From Leptoclinus maculatus (taxonomy: Eukaryota > Chordata > Actinopteri > Perciformes > Stichaeidae): 64,000 nt of DNA. Position numbers and translations under genes: made by a program. The number at the start of each line of letters is the position of its first letter. Positions within the stretch are counted from its first letter, which is position 1. Below, one piece after another: positions 21,292 through 32,973 of this stretch. The notes under the pieces are model-generated. The model saw only the letters and a list, made by a program, of their open reading frames with translations, made no database searches and was not told the DNA's origin. Where the stretch lies: assembly GCA_032191485.1 (NCBI GenBank), contig JAVDOI010000120.1, positions 176,501 to 240,500 on the forward strand, written 5' to 3'.

Positions 21292-21941
21292 CGGCCGTAA
21301 ACGAACACAAACACACAGCCCCTCCCACACAGGTGCAGTCACGTGCCTTCATCATCTCAGGTGCAACACTCACCTGTACCTCCCCTCTCACCTGCGCACA
21401 GCTCCTCTCACCACAGAAGTAACGGCTGCAAGTACTGTAACGGATATCTAAGAATGTTTGATGTTGAGCTGCATTGATGCTTAAAAAGTCTCAATGAGTA
21501 CTTCAGGGAGCCAGCAAATACTTATACACAATTAAACAAATTTATTATTTTTTATGAATTTCATCCGAATATTTTTAACTTCTGCAGTATTTCATAATTA
21601 TTATAATTCCTTCTTGTTGAGCATATGAGAATAAAAAACATAATAATGTGAAATAAACAGACTTTAGACAAATGTAATATTGACTGTATTTTAAGTGTAT
21701 TCTATCCTCTCAATACACATGAATGATGTATTGTAGCATGCTGATGTATTGTTGTGAGTTAAAGGCTCAGTTCACCCAAATTATAATAAAGAAATGAAAA
21801 ACCTTTTTATTATTTAGCCTTCATGTAATTTGGGTCAAGCAACCCAAACAGAAACACTGACCACACAAACAAGTATTCAATAAACTCCACGTTTCTTTAA
21901 ATGAATAAACCCCGTTAATAAATAACAGATCCATGTTGTGT
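21292..21941. other. Spacer between the GC-rich island and CD22-like gene 1
   Basis: AT-rich. TTTATT motifs at about 21540 and 21806 could serve as minus-strand AATAAA signals for CD22-like gene 1. Nothing else seen. Confidence 0.4.
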
Positions 21942-24900
21942 TCATTTGTTGACTCTGCTGTACAGAGCAGATGAATCCTCCTCGTCTTCTTGACGTCTTG
22001 TTCTGTGAACGGAGAATTAAAACATTAAAAGTTTCTAACCCAATGTTTATTTAAATAAAATCATATAGAGATTAAAATGTGCAGCTCACCGCGGGGAGCT
22101 ACTGGCATTGTCAGTTTTGATATCGGTGTATTCGACCTCCTCCTCCTCGTCCTCTTCCTCGGTTTGTCTGTGGGGCTGAGCGGGCCTGATGTTAGAGTAG
22201 AGGGCCTCTTCCTGGTTCTGGGTGAAGCGGATGCTGGAGTAGTGGAGGTGTTCTGCTGGTTGTCTCGGTGCTGGAGCAGACGCGACGTCATACACTAGAT
22301 CCATGTTTAGCTGACGGGACAAACGCAACTCGAGCATAACTACGTTTGTTATTATTCTTTTGCACAAAATGACCTCACGGTAAAATACCTGATGGACTTG
22401 AGGAGGCTGTTCTTCAATCATCCGGGTTTTTCAGTATCGCTCGGCACAAAATAATGCATCCATATCCGTCACCTGGCTGCTGATCAGCTAATAGCAACAT
22501 TCAACTGCAATAGCCAGGTTTCACCCAGTAGAGGGAAGTCACTGTGCATATTTATGTAGAATATGTAGACTTCAAAAGGTTTGCACTAAAATACCAATTT
22601 GAGTCCATCAACATTACTGGATACCAATTTTCAACTGAAAGAAATAGTTTTGGTGTTTAGTCGTTCTTCAATAAAGACTAATGATCATTAAGCAGCATAG
22701 AACGTTTTACATGAAGAAAAAACAACAGACTTGAAACAAAACAGCAAAAACAAACAGAAGTTTCACATAAAAGAAACACGCAACAGACTTTGAACATGCA
22801 TTGGAGTGGAATGTGATTTTGAATGTTCACAGAATTCACAGACGTTTTCTTTGTGCACTCACAGACTTGAACTCTTCTTCTCTCACCTGTGCTCTGCTGG
22901 CGGGTCTCTCTCCACCATTACACTGCTGTGTGAAGGACTTCTTTCTCCTGGAAAGGAGGACAAGCAAGCCACTGAACGGATGAACTGCTAGATTTAGGGA
23001 ACAATATTTTAGATGCATTAATGAACACAATCGTAGCGCCACAGAATTGCTCACCTAATCCACAGGAAGACGGCGAGGAGCACGGTAGCCAGGAGAACAG
23101 CAGTGATTGTCCCCACGACTGCTGATTTCCATGCTGCTGGAAAATCAAAAGGAAATACTGACGATTGATGAGGGGAATAAAGGACAAGCATGTGTGAGGG
23201 TCTTCTGCCAACACCAAGTAAAATCTGTTGTAAAGAGATTCATGCAGTGAAACACATGATTTACCTGCTACAACAGTCAGATGTAAGGAGGAGTTACTAC
23301 GTCCTCTCATGTTCTGGGCTTCACAGGAATAACTCCCACTGTGTTCAGCTCTGATGTCAGTGATGATGAAGATCTGTCCTGATGCTTTTGGTGAGTCTTC
23401 ATCCTCCTTGTACCAGGTGTAGTTAGCTGCTGGGTTAGCATCACTGCTACAGGTCAGAGTCACTGAACTGCCCTCCACTATCTCAGCAGAGGGACTCACT
23501 GACACAGAGGGAAGCTTTGGAGCATCTGGAGGAGAAAACACGTATAAACTCATTAAATAGAGTTTGTCAGGATGTATAATGGCAACATGTACATGTGTAT
23601 GATGGAGCTGAGGTGACGTTTTTAACGTCTTAAATCCTTTGTAGCTGATAAGAAGTTGACCACGTCTCTGTGTGAACGACGTTACTGCAGGTTTCTACCC
23701 TTAAAGGGAAACTTCAACATGTTTCAACCTGGCCCCTATTTCCTCCCATGTTTCAGTGTCTAAGTGACTGACACGTATAATAACAATCACAGCCTGTCAA
23801 GACTAAAACAAGCTCTTAACCAAATCACTCTTTGTGTGCTGCAGCTGGTCGGTTTGTTAAAGTGTTGCTTCTTCATGATGTCATGTAAACGAGTCAGATA
23901 TTTTTTTACATCCACCGTTTCTATCTTTAAATACACTGAGTGTCGAAGGGGTTTGCTGATGTTTTGTACTCACACTGGACGTCTAAGACGAGAGACGTAG
24001 AGTTGATCCGTCTGTACTGATTCTCAGATTGGCAGTGGTAGTTTCCGCTGTCGTGAGAGCTGATGGAGGTGAAACGATAGACGCCTTCTGGTCCTTGAAG
24101 CTTTATTTGGTTCTCCTTGTACCAGGTGTAGTTAGCTGCTGGGTTAGCATCACTGCTACAGGTCAGAGTCACTGAACTGCCCTCCACTATCTCAGCAGAG
24201 GGACTCACTGACACAGAGGGAAGCTGTGGAGCATCTGGAGGAGACGTGTGATTTTTATGAATTAAGTTGTGTTGCAGCATCTGTAACTTCTGAGGAGCGA
24301 TGGTGGTTTGAATCAGTGCAGTGAATATGAAACCCAATAGTTGATACTAGCTCTTCAACATCTACTGGAGCAGTGCACGGCTGTGGATGTGTCCTTATGG
24401 ATGCAACACATTTTACAGATTGAAGCTGTTTTAAATGAGATGTTTTCACTCACATTTCACATCAACAAAGACGTATTCAGACGTCCTCCCCAGCAGGTTC
24501 TCAGCTCTACAGTAATACTGTCCAGAGTCAGAGGACTGGATGGAGCTGAAGACGAGCTGAGGTTCTTTACTGAGCACTGATTGGTCCTCCTTGTACCAGG
24601 TGTAGTTAGCTGCTGGGTTAGCATCACTGCTACAGGTCAGAGTCACTGAACTGTTCTTCATGATGTCACCAGAATGACTCATCAACACTACGGGAACCCT
24701 CGGAGCATCTGGAGGAGACAATGTGAACACACATTAATACTCACCCACTTTCATCACAATAACAACATGCTTGCATCAACGTTTGCTTTATTTTATTTCT
24801 AGACTTGTTTGAGTATTACCTCGGCCACGTAACGAGAAGCCAGCGTGAATGTTTGCATGTTGTTTTGTTTCCATTTGCACAAGAACGAACTCGTTAAATT

Positions 24901-27900
24901 AATTATTCTATAGCGCTACTGGTGGTCAAAAACTCCACAAGGTATCTTGAATTGAATTTAAAAATGATAGCATTAATACAAGTTATTGGCCGCCGTACGT
25001 GTACAGCTGTGCCAAAATGTTTTGCAAAAAGTTTTTAAAAACTTCTGAAAGGAGCAATGTGATTGGCTGAGAGGACTATGTTGGATTCCCGTACACTTCT
25101 GATTCATGTTATGTTCTATCTCTCTCCAACCCTTTTTGCATCGGACCTTAACAACATGTGTGAGTTCATCTAGACGTAGCGTTGATAGTAGATGATTCTG
25201 CAGTGATGAAGTGATGTGATGTTTAGTGAGACTGAGTTGAACATTGACTCTGATATTCACATAAAACATCTCGTCTTTTTGCCGCTTGGTGGCAGCAGAA
25301 ACAAACCGTAAACACAAGACTGATATCATCACCTCATAGCTGACAAACTGAGGCCTCTTTACACATCCAGCCGACACAAACAAATAGTGTTCATTGTGAG
25401 TTGTGTTTGTGTCCACCGGATGTCCAACATTCGCTCTCCATTTAGCTCCGTTTGTAGTTCCACATAAACTGACACACCAGATGGTTCGTTACACTCACTA
25501 CAGCCACTTTCAACAAATACGTGGAAGGTGATTGGAGGATCGGGGAGTGAAAACATCTTTTCCATCGGAAACAAAGGATGAATTCAGTGCTGTTTGTTGA
25601 AGAATCCCTCTCCAGTTCTGATATAACTGATGCATTTAGTAAATGATGGTCCATTTAGAGTCAAACAGACCATAAAGCAGAGTATGCTTTAGGGCGGGGC
25701 TTACTGTGATTGACAGGTTGCTGCAGCTACCAGAGACGTATACGGCGTCTCTACGTCACTCCTCCACACTCAAAATATAGCAACTTCTGTTCATTGGTTG
25801 CAAAAAACCACATTGTGACGGCCGTAATCCAAGACAGCGACGGTGAAATCTGTGAATTCGGGTGATGTCATGATGACTACGTCCACTTCTTACATACAGT
25901 CTGTGGTCCTGATGGACATATCCGTCTCCATAGCAGCTAACACGCGTCACATCACATACAAGAGGTTGTTTCTGTAACAACAACTATTGACTATAGCAGC
26001 TTTAAAGTTTCCACCTGAGGACATTATGTTAGTGAGAGAGTGGAGTGAACTCACACACTGGAGGGGAGCGGTAGCTCTGGTAAGAACAGGAATAACTGTC
26101 GACGGGATCAACGTGTCCTCCGTAAGAAGGAGATGTTTCATCCGGAATCCTTTTCGTTTCATTCTGGTACCAAACGAAGGACGAACGGCCAGAAAGAAGA
26201 CAGCTGCTGTGACAAATGATCTTTGGACCAGTAGTAGACCAGATCACCTGCACCTGTACATCTGGATCTGTGAACAAGGAACAGCAAATGTGATATGAAA
26301 TGACACCAAACACAATCTACCACTTTCTTATGTACGTTTGAATCTTGAAAACTGAGAGACGCTGAGGGTAGAGGGGGGGGGGGGGGGGCAGATTAGAGGG
26401 TGTTGACGTGTTTTCATTTCATGACGTAGATTAGTCTCAAACGGTCGACTCTGTCTCAGAACTGGTCTTAAAAGATTCGGGCTGATTTAAAACAATAGAA
26501 CATTTTTTGAGTCATTTTGAAATGCAGATTTTTTCTATAAATTTGGTAAGAAATGTCAATATCAACCAGCGTTGATCTGTTTCATGACAGAACAGTCATT
26601 TTATTTAGTTTAAAGCTTAAACATTTAAGTGTGCAGTTATTTTCACTTTAAATTGGGGGATCACGTTACAGGACGGCCATGTTGTCACAGCGTTTTATTC
26701 ATTCATTGCTGTTGGATGTAGTGATTATTTCAACAAATATAATGATACATTTCTTTTGAAGAAGATCACCAACCCTACCTTTAATCAGAAAGCACACAAT
26801 CATCGTGATGAACACTGACAATCCTGCTACATTAACTGCACCATCAGCTTGTGTTCATCTGTACCTGTGACGGTCAGAGTTGTAGCAGGTAAACTGCTCT
26901 TCCATTCAAAGCTTCTCGTGTTGAATTTGAAGTGATATTCGGCTGAATCGCTCTCTCTCAGGTTAGTGATTCTCAGAGTGGAGCGTCCTCTCTCTGCTTC
27001 AAAGACCTGAACACGACCTGCATACCGATAGTCTTTACGAAGGTCCTCAGGTCGACTCTGATACCTCCAAAGATGACGACGCTTTGAGTTGAACCAGAAT
27101 TTAGATGCAATATATTCAAAACCGTTATATGTGCAAGAAATGTCCACTGACGAGCCTTTGAAGGCGCAGATGCTTCTGTCAGCGTATGTCACTCTGTTGC
27201 AGGTCTGACCACCAACACCTGAAAAAATGAAATAATTTGATTATTATTATAGAAACAAAAAAAAACTCTTTATTGCAGTAATTGCATCGCTGTGCACGAT
27301 GTCGCCCATGTAAACACACATGAAAGCTTGTAGCTACACAGTGTCATGTGAGTGGAAGTTCGTGGAGGAAACTCACACACTGACGGAGACGGGAACGCCT
27401 CGTATCCTCTCGCAGCGCAGGAATAGCTGTCTTTAGGATAAAAGTATTGATTCAAATGTTCCTTTTCTGTCTTTATCTTCACTCCGTTCTCGTACCAGCT
27501 GTAGGAAGTTGGATAAGTTAGACGACAACTGCTGTGACACTTCAGATCAGCCCATGTACACTTTTCATAACGACATGATTTTAATCGGCTGATCTGCACC
27601 TGGAAACCTGGATTTGTAAAGAAACAAAAAAACATGAAGGTCATCAGAGACACCAGCAGTGTTTCCTAAATGTTGAGCATTTGGAGCTACACGAACAATA
27701 AGTGTTACCTGTGACGGACAGAGTGACTCCAGGTTCACCGGTATATCTCCAGTCCGGTCGGTTTGTTATGAACCTGAACTTGTACACAACCGAGTCGCTC
27801 TCTCTCAGGTCGCTGATCCTCAGAGTGCAGTCGTTGTTATGATAACTGTACTGCACTCGACCTGCGTACTCCGGGTCTGTTCTCAGATCCAACGGTTCTT

Positions 27901-28822
27901 CATCCTGCGTTTTAGTAAACCAGAATGCTCTCTCGACTCTTGTGTCACCGTCAGTTATTTTGGATGGGTGTGTGTAGCTGCAAGTGATGTTCACTGTTGA
28001 TCCTTTTAAGGCACAGATCTGAGGAGAAGTGTAAGTCACTCTCCAGACATTCTGACCCTGAATCACTGTAAGAGAAACCACAAACCACAATCAGACTCAT
28101 GACATCAGAGGACAGAGCTGAATGTGTGGAGGTTCAGAGTCACATCGACTGTCACCTCATGATACACCTTCAAAAGTTTGAGATCAGTTTGACTTTAGAC
28201 CGGGACAATAGATTGCTGCAACGATGATGGATTATTGTAGGTGAACCAGGCGGCAACCTCTGGGAGTGAAGCCGATGCTTCATGTGTTAAAGCTGCATTC
28301 TCTCTAGTGTCCACCAGGGGGCGACTCCTCTGGTTGTATAGAAGTCTATGAGAAAATGACTCTACTTCTCTCTTGATTTATTACCTCAGTAAACATTGTA
28401 AACATGAGTTTATGGTCTCAATCTCTAGTTTCAAGTCTTCTTCAATACAGCATGATGTTCATTTAGTACATTATGGTCCATTTAGAGTCAAATAGACCAT
28501 AAAGCTATGAGGCTATGATTTGGGGCGGGGAGAGAAGACACATCACAGGGAAGTAAAGAGTTAAACATCAAACATTTGAAGGTGCAGCGACGAAAACTGG
28601 AATAGATCAAAACTTTAATGCACTTCTTCTTAAAGGAGAAGAGGATACTGAATATGAATTATTAGCAGAGTGAAAAAAATTATCTGTTTGCTTGTTTGGC
28701 TTCCTGTTTGTGGTCAGGTCAGGCGTGTGACAGGGCAGAGAAAGAAGAAGCCGGAAGTGAAACTCTTTACCACCACTATGTTGGTAATATAAAGTTAGTG
28801 TTACAAACAATGGCAGTCTGGG

Positions 28823-28894
<72 letters not shown>

Positions 28895-29931
28895 GCGGAC
28901 CGTCTACACGCATCACTTGGCTCTACATGAAGAGAAACACTTGACTCTCTGTTTCTTTCTACGGATGGAGATTTACTTTCAGTCCAACCAGCTGAGCAGA
29001 ATGGAGACTCGTGGTTTTATTCCACTGACTATTGTAAAGTTCCTGTGCTTAGATAATCTACCCAAAACACCAATTACATTTTTTTTTTTATTGCCTGTTT
29101 TACATCAAACAGAACTCTGGTGTTGTCGGGTTTTGGAGGTAAATATGACATCATATCATAACATCATCAAATCTATTGTTCCATCAATTTAGCTTAAACC
29201 TACCTTCCTGCAAAGACCTTCAACTAAACTAAGGCTGGGTTGCACATTGAAGATTAACTCTAATCAGAATTTAGCAAAACTAGATTTAAAATGAGTTAAG
29301 ATTTAAAATGATTATGTTGCACAATTAAAAACTAATCTCTGTTTAGTAAATCCAAGTTCAAACTAAAATGTTGTGGAGTGTAATCAATAAAATGCTTGCT
29401 CGCCGAAATTAAAATCAATAAATAAGTACATTTGTGTGCATTCTTTAATGAAGCAATATGGCCAAATAAAAGAAGATAAAACATCAGACAAAAGCACGAT
29501 AATGAAAAAAGAGACTGTTGGTCTTTTAGTAGTAATCGTACGTGTTTAGTACTAATCTTAGTACTTCAGCAGCAGCAACATGAAACTCAACTGGGTCGAG
29601 TCTGTCCCTTAACGTTCTTCAAGGAAACTTGATTATTTTGCTCAATCCATCTCAAAAAGGCAGTCATTATGAAAGTTAAACCTCCTCCAGCGTCAGTGTA
29701 AAGTTAATACCGGATCACATTTGAAATGTCTGTTTGAAGTTGAACTAAACCAGCGTTTGAATTTAATCTTTTGATGCAATATTTAAAGTCTATTGAGTTT
29801 TTAAGTGAATCCTTGTTGGTTCAGCCCAGGCCTGCAATACAAATCTAAATGTAATAAATGTAAATGTAGACGGTACCTGATGCAGACAGGAGGAAGATGA
29901 CAAACCCACTCACGGCTGCTGTTAATCTCAT
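21942..29931 (-). CDS. CD22/Siglec-like inhibitory receptor 1, two V-C2 pairs, 803 aa
   Basis: Coding exons in transcript order: 29877-29931 signal peptide; 27709-28065 V1; 27377-27607 C2; 26865-27218 V2; 26055-26267 C2; 24454-24708, 23974-24234 and 23265-23525 Ig; 23055-23136 transmembrane; 22887-22947, 22090-22310 and 21942-22002 cytoplasmic. They total 2412 bases with consistent phases. V1 has the Siglec-type strand F YKFRF; V2 has YHFKF. The membrane-proximal Ig domains share the fish CD22-like signature VEGSSVTLTCSSDANPAANY. The tail has two ITIMs (LHYSSI, VEYTDI) plus ALYSNI and ALYSRV. Expected role: surface lectin-like receptor that recruits SH2 phosphatases. The start at 29931 was chosen because it gives the same 55-bp signal exon as paralogues 2 and 3. 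It might be two genes, but no transmembrane or signal exon lies between the two V-C2 pairs. Confidence 0.82.
25575..25760. repeat. Fragment of a fish dispersed repeat (intron of gene 1)
   Basis: Contains TGGTCCATTTAGAGTCAAA and GACCATAAAGC followed by GGGCGGGGC, shared with 28240-28530 and, inverted, with 30545-30930. Confidence 0.6.
28240..28530. repeat. Fish dispersed repeat, copy in the long intron of gene 1
   Basis: Shared with 30545-30930 in opposite orientation: GGCGACTCCTCTGGTTGTAT, AGAAAATGACTCTACTTCTC and ATTATGGTCCATTTAGAGTC. No protein coding. The two inverted copies flank the signal-peptide exon of gene 1. Confidence 0.75.
28830..28888. repeat. (TC)n microsatellite
   Basis: About 29 uninterrupted CT dinucleotides inside the first intron of CD22-like gene 1. 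Confidence 0.95.
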
Positions 29932-30544
29932 AGCTGCTCCGCTCATCTCTCTTTGTTGAAACATGTCCTGAGCATTATCAGTTATTCAAAGGAGGGATGT
30001 GGTCTTGAAAGAAAACTTGTGTCTTTTTCGGGACACTGTATTTGTATGAGCTAAAAAAAGAAAAGTCTTGCTTCCTCTTTAGATAATTACCATGCATGAG
30101 CAGCTGGTTGTCTGTAATTCCCCGAGTTGAAATGAAGAAATGTTTTGCTCAGAGAATCCAACTTTCACTGAACTACATAATTAAGATGCGATGGCTGATG
30201 TCACTGACGTAGGTCTGCCATGGTGAAACTACAACCAAGAAGGACTACAAAAAGTAACGAAAACACTGTCCCATGATATCTATCATTCTCCAGCATGCAG
30301 GCTATATAAACAGCTCCTTCTGTGACAGACTTCTTCTCTTGTGGTGTGTGAAGGAGAGAAACCGGAGCTCCTTCATCCTGCTGCTGTCACACTTAACAAT
30401 CAACACTGCTTCAGTAGAAACTCATAATTCACTCGTGTGCAACATCAATGAAACTGTTCAATATCAACATTTCCTTTGTGTATTAATGTAGATTCAAACG
30501 TTTGGTTATATTTAGCTTCATAACAGTTTAATAATTGTATTATA

Positions 30545-30930
30545 GACCTAGCTTGCTTCATGATTTATATGACTCTAAATGGACCATAATGTACTAAATG
30601 AACATCTTGCTGTATTGAAGAAGACTTGAAACTAGAGATTGAGACCATAAACTCATGTTTACAATGTTTACTGAGGTAATAAATCAAGAGAGAAGTAGAG
30701 TCATTTTCTCATAGACTTCTATACAACCAGAGGAGTCGCCCCTGATGGTCATTAGAGAGAATGCAGCTTTAACACACTTCAGCATTGGCTTCACTTTCCA
30801 GAAGTGACAACAACTGCAGTCCCTCAAATGGCCACTTGAGGCTGGATCCAAAAGTGACTTAATCCCCATAGACCTCCATGTTAAAATTATCAACTTTACA
30901 GCAAGAATAAACATGTTTACAGCATCGTAC
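30545..30930. repeat. Fish dispersed repeat, inverted copy upstream of gene 1
   Basis: Reverse-oriented partner of 28240-28530. It continues further than that copy, with TGGCCACTTGAGGCTGG and CCCCATAGACCTCCATGTT, so it is the more complete of the two. Confidence 0.7.
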
Positions 30931-30959
30931 AAAATGCATTGAAATAGACGTGGTTTTTG

Positions 30960-32973
30960 TTAATGATGTACAATTTGTTTTCATTAAATAAAATTAATTA
31001 ATTTAATAATGCAATAGCCTCAGAAAGGTTAAACAACAACATCCTGAAGCTACTGTTTTAAAATAAAATACATTTATTAATCAAAGCACTCACTTAAGAA
31101 ACACTAGCAGAGCACTACATATTTTTTTAACTTAGAAACAGCTTTTTGTAGCTTGCAGCTCTCTTTATTTACAACCTTTGCAATTTGTTATAGATACATA
31201 AAGTTACTTAAACAGTTTAAAAAACATCCTTTGGCTTGTTTAAATTACATTAAATTAAATTTTGAGAAAAAACAAATACAATTCAGGTTTCCCCTTTTAT
31301 TAACGCAGGTGATTCACAAACTACTCAGCAGTTTATAAAGTACTTAAAATGAACTACACCTTTACAAGCTGCAACATTGAAGTGGTGAACACATTAATGC
31401 ATCAATAATTATAATACAACATATGATTTAGAAATGAACCTTGCCTAAGTAGATGTTGATGCTAATCCTTTTGTACTTTTAAGTCATTTTTTGAATGCAG
31501 GACCTTTACTTGTAACAGTATTACTATTTTTAGGTAAGTAAAAGATGTAAACACTTCCTTGACCTGCAAGGTGAGTCACATGACTGGTGGAGGCTTCAGT
31601 ATAGGCTAGTTCAAAATGCAAGATGGCGCCGTGCCAGCGGCTGCCTGTCGCAGCAGCAGCTCCGTGTGTGTTCTTACTTTAGTATTTTTTCCACTTTTTC
31701 CTCTCTTATTTTGTTATTTTTCCTTCACGTTTAGTTTAAGTTGTGGTCAGGAAACGGACTGTAACTTTTTACCTAGTTGCTAATTTTATACCATTCTAAT
31801 TCATTGTATATACTGTGCATTTTTCATTTCATTTTATTTCTTATTTTAATTTGATTTGCATTTTTACTTTTTATTCTTTTTTATCTTATTTTAATTTTCT
31901 TTGTTATTCCATTTCTTCAAATTCAATATCTGCTGTTATTTTATTGTACTGTATATATTGTGCATTTCCATACTTCATATTTTATATTTTATTCTACTCT
32001 GTAACTTGCTGCTGCCACAAACAAATTTCCCCGTGGGGATGAATAAAGTTTACATCTATCAACCCATCTATCTTTTGGGGTTTTCTCATTGTGTCTGATA
32101 ACAGCTTTGCTGTCACTTAACACCGTGACATTCAGAGTAGATGGTTTAACACTTTTTTTGAGATGCCAAACTTAAACTTTTATGTTCAGGAGAACTAAGG
32201 TCTCTTATAAAAGAGCTGGTTCCCCCGTAATTAAACTTGTATCACCTTGCATAAACATGTTGACAGCTGGAACAATGTACTAACTGAATATCTTTATTAT
32301 TCAATCAAATATCAAGTTATTTAAACAATAAAAATCAGCACTATCACATACATTTAACAAGCTGTAGCCACAGGATAAAAGTACAAATTAAGAACAAAAC
32401 CACACTATAAAAAACATTTAAAGGTGCTGATCTGATAACAACACACAGAGAAAAAGTGACTTCATTCTCTGCTCAGGTTGACATTACTCCACTATATCTT
32501 CACATAGACAATCGTTGTTTGAAGCTAAATTAATGCTCTAAATGTCCAATTTTGGACCTTTAAGTTGAGAGACGAGTATCTAAACGAAACACTTACTTGT
32601 GATGCACCTTAAGTAACAATTAAGAAAATGAGCGAAAGAATAATGGCAATAGTTGAAAACCGAAACAGGTAATTCAACTAAAAAGAACAGCAGAGCAGAG
32701 AGTAGTAAAGACTGTTTATAGAGAAATGTACTTGATAAGATACTTTTCTAGAACTGGCAGTAAGATATTACTCCTTAGTAACATTTTAAAGCTAATTCTG
32801 TAATAGAAGGCTATTTATAAATTACAAGCTGACCACCCATTGGTTCACTGATACTAGTTCTCTGCTGGAAGTCTTAACGATGGTTATTACAGTATGTCAA
32901 ACCTAATATTCATCCATGTGTGTTTAATCTGCTGAAACACTGTAAAGTAACAGACCACAGATCCGTGATGTGT
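30960..32973. other. Spacer between genes 1 and 2, part of the tandem duplication
   Basis: Bases about 30960-31560 match about 43905-44520 and mark one edge of the duplicated block; about 32440 onwards matches 44990 onwards. Between them lies a LINE-like insert (about 31615-32075). No gene seen. Confidence 0.6.
31615..32075 (+). mobile_element. Short non-LTR element: 5' GC-rich head joined to a LINE-like tail
   Basis: Begins CAAGATGGCGCCGTGCCAGC, is T-rich in the middle, and ends with CAAATTTCCCCGTGGGGATG and AATAAAG before degenerate ATCTATC repeats, a usual fish LINE/SINE 3' end. It has no reverse transcriptase and is absent from the equivalent place at 44520-44990. Confidence 0.6.

Noticed and set aside
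21942..29931. Reading gene 1 as two separate receptor genes
   Set aside because: No signal-peptide, transmembrane or tail exon lies between the two V-C2 pairs, all phases are compatible, and the total is a whole number of codons. Transcript data could still overturn this.
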